DNA from: Bacilli bacterium
GTDB taxonomy: Bacteria > Bacillota_I > Bacilli_A > RF39 > UBA660
Direction of reading: 5' to 3'
Length of the DNA: 36,592 nucleotides
NCBI GenBank assembly: GCA_017435465.1
Contig: JAFSEX010000062.1
Span: forward strand, 1-36,592
Part shown: positions 33,535 through 36,592 of the stretch, one piece after another
Layout: every line of letters starts with the position of its first letter
Position numbering within the stretch: position 1 is the stretch's first letter
The notes under the pieces: model-generated
The model's database searches: none
What the model was told of the DNA's origin: nothing
Seen by the model: only the letters and a program-made list of their open reading frames with translations
Made by a program: the position numbers and the translations under genes

Positions 33535-34782
33535 ATGCAAAAAATAAAAATTCAAGGTGGTAATACACTTACTGGAACAATCAATATTAGTGGAGCTAAA
33601 AACAGTGCAGTTGCACTAATTCCAGCAGCAATACTTTGTGATGAGACTGCAACAATATTTAATGTTCCAAACATTTCAGATACAGCGGCTTTAAATGAAA
33701 TATTAGTATATTTAGGCGCAGATGTTAAAAGGGATGGAGAAACAATGATAATTGATTCTTCAAAAATAACTAACAAAGAAATCCCTGAAGGAATATCAAA
33801 AAAATTACGCGCATCATATTATTTCATGGGTGCATTATTAGGTAAATACAAAAAAGTAGAAATGTATTTTCCGGGTGGTTGTTCTATTGGAGAAAGGCCA
33901 ATCAATTTACATTTAAAAGCATTTGAAATGTTAGGCGCAACTGTTAAATCAGAAAGCAATAAATATATTGTAGAAGCTGATGAACTAATTGGTACAGAAA
34001 TATATTTAGATATTGCAAGTGTAGGAGCAACAATTAATATAATGTTAGCTGCTGCTAAAGCAAAAGGTACAACAATTATTGATAATGCTGCAAAAGAACC
34101 TGAAATTGTTAATGTTGCAACTTTCTTAAATAATATGGGTGCAAAAATCACTGGTGCCGGAACTAGTGAAATTAAAATTGTTGGGGTTGAAAAGTTAAAA
34201 AAATGTATGCACGAAGTAATACCTGATAGAATAGAAGCAGGAACATATATAATTGCAGGTGCACTAATGGGAGAAAAATTGAAAATAAATAATGTTATTC
34301 CTGAACATGTAGATTCTTTAATTTCAAAATTAAAAGAAATGGGAGTTAAAATTATAGAGGGAACAGATTATTTTATAATTACTAAATCGGAAAAATTAAA
34401 ACCTACTAATATTAAAACATTAGTATATCCTGGTTTTCCAACAGATTTACAACAACCAATTACAACACTTTTAACACAATGTAGTGGAACAAGTAAAGTT
34501 CAAGAAACAATATGGGAAAATAGATTTCAAAATATTGAATATTTAAATAAGATGGGTTCAAATATAAAAGTAAATGGTGACAAAGCAACAATTGTGGGGC
34601 CAACCAAATTAACTGGTTGTGAAGTAAGGGCTACTGACCTTAGAGCAGGTGCATGTCTTGTTTTAGCGGGTCTTGCCGCAGAAGGTACAACTACAATTGA
34701 AAATGTCGAACACATACTAAGAGGTTATGAGCAAATAATACAAAAACTTACAAATGTAGGTGCTAAAATAGAACTAGTATAA
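33535..34782 (+). CDS. murA: UDP-N-acetylglucosamine 1-carboxyvinyltransferase
   Basis: A 415-aa enzyme that transfers enolpyruvate to UDP-GlcNAc, the first committed step of peptidoglycan synthesis. It shows SGAKNSAVALIPA (Lys22), LRASYYFMGALL (Arg92 in the active site) and GGCSIGERPINLH with catalytic Cys116, the residue attacked by fosfomycin. Later blocks DRIEAGTYIIAGAL, YPGFPTDLQQP and ATDLRAGACLVLAGL are typical. GGAGGT precedes the start. Bacilli often have two MurA copies; which one this is cannot be told. Confidence 0.96.
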   Translation: MQKIKIQGGNTLTGTINISGAKNSAVALIPAAILCDETATIFNVPNISDTAALNEILVYLGADVKRDGETMIIDSSKITNKEIPEGISKKLRASYYFMGALLGKYKKVEMYFPGGCSIGERPINLHLKAFEMLGATVKSESNKYIVEADELIGTEIYLDIASVGATINIMLAAAKAKGTTIIDNAAKEPEIVNVATFLNNMGAKITGAGTSEIKIVGVEKLKKCMHEVIPDRIEAGTYIIAGALMGEKLKINNVIPEHVDSLISKLKEMGVKIIEGTDYFIITKSEKLKPTNIKTLVYPGFPTDLQQPITTLLTQCSGTSKVQETIWENRFQNIEYLNKMGSNIKVNGDKATIVGPTKLTGCEVRATDLRAGACLVLAGLAAEGTTTIENVEHILRGYEQIIQKLTNVGAKIELV

Positions 34783-34790
34783 ATATAATT

Positions 34791-34816
34791 AAACAAAGGT
34801 AAAACTTTGTTTTTTA
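34791..34816 (+). terminator. murA terminator
   Basis: AAACAAAG (34791-34798), loop GTAAAA, CTTTGTTT (34805-34812), then T's. Confidence 0.82.
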
Positions 34817-34832
34817 TTGGAGGTACTATTCT

Positions 34833-35585
34833 ATGAAAAAATTCAAAAAACTTTTAGTAATGGCAATAATTTTTGCTATTGTATTTACAATATATATATT
34901 TAACATTGATAAAAAAATATATTATATTTCTTTAGGTGATTCTCTGGCAGCCGGCCAAAATCCATATAATGAAATTGCTTTTGGGTATTCAGACTATGTT
35001 TCTAACTATTTAAAAGAAAATAATTTATTAGAATATTACACAAAAGAATATGCAGAAAGTGGATATAGAACTACTGATTTAATTAATGATATTGAAAATA
35101 ATAAAAAAATAACAATTGATGAAAAAGATATTGGGTTAAAAACAATATTAAGAAATGCTGACTTAGTTACTTTATCAATTGGTGCAAATGACATATTTTA
35201 TAAATTAGGCATAAATGGATTGAATATTAATTTGGGTGAAATAGATAATATTTATAAATATATTGATGAAACTTTAAAAGATACTGAAAAACTAATGGAT
35301 TTATTGACAAAATATTGTAAAAGTGAAATTATCTTAGTTGGATATTATAACCCAATAGTGTCTAGTGAAATTGCAAGAGTTTTAGAACCAATATTTGATT
35401 ATATAAATCAAAACAATACTAAACTAGCAAAAAAATATAATATACATTATGTAGATATTTATGAAATTTTTAAAGAAAATCCAGAATATCTACCAAATCC
35501 CTCTGATATACATCCTTCAGCCCAAGGATATCAAGTAATTGCTTCACAAATAATTGATGTTATTGAGAAAAATATTATTAGATAA
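34833..35585 (+). CDS. Membrane-anchored SGNH/GDSL hydrolase
   Basis: A 250-aa lipase/esterase-fold protein. The N-terminal helix (about residues 7-23) acts as signal or anchor. Block I is SLGDSLAAGQ (nucleophile Ser37), block III is SIGANDIFY, and block V is SDIHPSAQGY (Asp225, His227). The substrate is unknown; relatives deacylate lipids or cell-wall acyl groups. The murA terminator lies in front of it and a strong GGAGGT ribosome site follows. A second terminator follows the gene. Confidence 0.9.
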   Translation: MKKFKKLLVMAIIFAIVFTIYIFNIDKKIYYISLGDSLAAGQNPYNEIAFGYSDYVSNYLKENNLLEYYTKEYAESGYRTTDLINDIENNKKITIDEKDIGLKTILRNADLVTLSIGANDIFYKLGINGLNINLGEIDNIYKYIDETLKDTEKLMDLLTKYCKSEIILVGYYNPIVSSEIARVLEPIFDYINQNNTKLAKKYNIHYVDIYEIFKENPEYLPNPSDIHPSAQGYQVIASQIIDVIEKNIIR

Positions 35586-35607
35586 TTTGAGTTCCGGTAA
35601 AAAATAG

Positions 35608-35645
35608 AAAAAGCAAAAATGTGATATCCACAGATTTGCTTTTTT
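35608..35645 (+). terminator. Terminator after the SGNH hydrolase gene
   Basis: AAAAAGCAAA (35608-35617) pairs with TTTGCTTTTT (35635-35644). An inner GTG/CAC pairing extends the stem, and T's follow. Confidence 0.85.
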
Positions 35646-35680
35646 AGACCAAAAATAATGTAAAAACCTCATTTGTTTAG

Positions 35681-35686
35681 TATAAT
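35681..35686 (+). promoter_or_regulatory. Candidate -10 for the IS4-like transposase
   Basis: TATAAT 53 bp before the start codon; no good -35 is visible. Confidence 0.4.
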
Positions 35687-35738
35687 TAAGTTGTAAAATA
35701 AAAAACCATAGTAAACAAAAAAATCGGAGGTATTTTAC

Positions 35739-36592
35739 ATGAATAATTTTACTACAAATACATATGAAATGAAAAGAGATATTTTAAAATTTTCAAAAAA
35801 AGTTTCAAAAGGATTAAATCAAAGTACAACAAAATTTGTAATGGATATGTTATATGGGATAGCTAAAAGTAATAGTTGTTTGATATCTAATATATCAAGA
35901 AGTTTAAATGAGGAAATAAAACTTAAAAATACAATAGAAAGATTATGTGATAATTTAAGTGATTTAAAAGAAGTAGAAACAAAAATAATTGAAAATAATT
36001 ATATAGAAGAAATAAAGAATTTATTTAATGATGAACCAATAGCCTTATTTGATGATAGTGATATATCAAAACCATATGGAAAAAAATTTCAAGATTTAGA
36101 TAGAGTAATGGACGCATCAAGTCCAAACAAAGAAATAACAAATGGATATCATGTATGTGAAGCAGTAGTATTGAGTGAAAAAGAAAAACAACCAATAATC
36201 TTATATAGTAAAATATATTCATGTAAAAGTAAAAATTTTAAAAGTAAAAACGAATATACTTATGAAAGCATAGAAAAAGTAAGAAGTGTATTAAAAAGAA
36301 AATGTAATATGATATTTGATAGAGGATATGATGATAAAAATATAATTGACTATATTACAAAAAATGGAGATTATTTTGTAATAAGAATGGAAGATAAAAG
36401 AACATTTTTATTTAAAGGAAAAAGCAAAAAATGTTATGATGTAGCGATTAGAAGAAAAGGAAAAATAAAAATGGAACTATGGTTTGATGATAATGAAAAA
36501 CATGAAGTATATGTATCTCATACAAAAGTTGTTTTGCCATATAATAAAAAAGAATATGAATTAGTGATAGTATATGGATTAAGTGAAGAAAG
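35739..36592 (+). CDS. IS4-like DDE transposase, partial at the window edge
   Basis: Open from 35739 (CGGAGG ribosome site) to the right edge without a stop, 284 codons seen. The N-terminal half is helical. The first catalytic aspartate is likely in ALFDDSDISKP (about residues 102-112), and MIFDRGYDDKNI carries the second Asp in the typical IS4 FDRGY context, followed by YFVIRM. The third catalytic residue lies beyond the window or near its end. Different from the ISAs1-like transposase upstream. The left end of the element could not be defined because the other terminus is outside. Confidence 0.85.
   Translation, partial: MNNFTTNTYEMKRDILKFSKKVSKGLNQSTTKFVMDMLYGIAKSNSCLISNISRSLNEEIKLKNTIERLCDNLSDLKEVETKIIENNYIEEIKNLFNDEPIALFDDSDISKPYGKKFQDLDRVMDASSPNKEITNGYHVCEAVVLSEKEKQPIILYSKIYSCKSKNFKSKNEYTYESIEKVRSVLKRKCNMIFDRGYDDKNIIDYITKNGDYFVIRMEDKRTFLFKGKSKKCYDVAIRRKGKIKMELWFDDNEKHEVYVSHTKVVLPYNKKEYELVIVYGLSEE
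35739..36592 (+). mobile_element. Left part of a second insertion sequence
   Basis: Inferred from the IS4-like transposase gene. Ends and target duplication cannot be checked within this window; the left boundary is somewhere in 35646-35738. Confidence 0.7.

Noticed and set aside
1-36592. Mycoplasma genetic code (TGA as Trp)
   Set aside because: TGA ends rnpA and other genes, and tryptophan is encoded by TGG throughout.
1-36592. tRNA or rRNA genes
   Set aside because: No cloverleaf-like GC-rich segments or rRNA sequence were seen in the intergenic regions.

Overview
The window is the chromosomal replication-origin neighbourhood of a very AT-rich, low-GC Gram-positive bacterium of the Bacilli. 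The evidence is gene order (dnaA-dnaN-recF-gyrB-gyrA running left, rpmH-rnpA-yidC-jag-mnmE-mnmG-rsmG-noc running right), Bacilli-type regulators (ComK, Noc, RpoE delta) and a sporulation gene (spoIIR). TGA is used as a stop codon (rnpA, the small toxin), so this is not a Mycoplasma-code genome. An uncultured gut Bacilli lineage with a compact genome fits, but species cannot be named from the sequence.

Layout. 1-181: four parS sites on an exact 54-bp period. 219-9065 (minus): gyrA, gyrB, recF, a comK-like gene, dnaN, dnaA. 9066-9438: oriC with DnaA boxes and a Noc-type palindrome; a second DnaA-box cluster lies between dnaA and dnaN. 9439-18176 (plus): an ASCH-domain gene, rpmH, rnpA, yidC, jag, an unusual membrane/M15-peptidase fusion, a membrane protein, mnmE, a small membrane protein, mnmG, rsmG. 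18341-19858: noc with a long Q/N/P-rich insert and no membrane-targeting helix. 19975-22667: an unknown gene convergent with a class A penicillin-binding protein. 22781-28563: DUF1934-argS-rpoE, prfA, an apparent type I toxin-antitoxin locus, prmC, spoIIR, mntP. 28592-29981: a complete insertion sequence with terminal inverted repeats and a 9-bp target duplication, its transposase broken by one in-frame stop. 30049-32483: two unknown genes, one a membrane-anchored HExxH metalloprotease. 32596-35585: fba, murA, an SGNH hydrolase. 35739-end: the start of a second, IS4-like transposase.

How it works together. The origin region carries initiator genes, DnaA boxes and targets for two ParB-family systems: parS for a ParB encoded elsewhere, and an NBS palindrome for the Noc encoded here. 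No parA or second parB gene is present after noc, where B. subtilis has soj-spo0J. The most interesting items are the type I toxin-antitoxin locus at about 26365-26670, the noc gene with a possible internal translation start, comK sitting between dnaN and recF, and Shine-Dalgarno hairpins in front of noc, the toxin, spoIIR and mntP.
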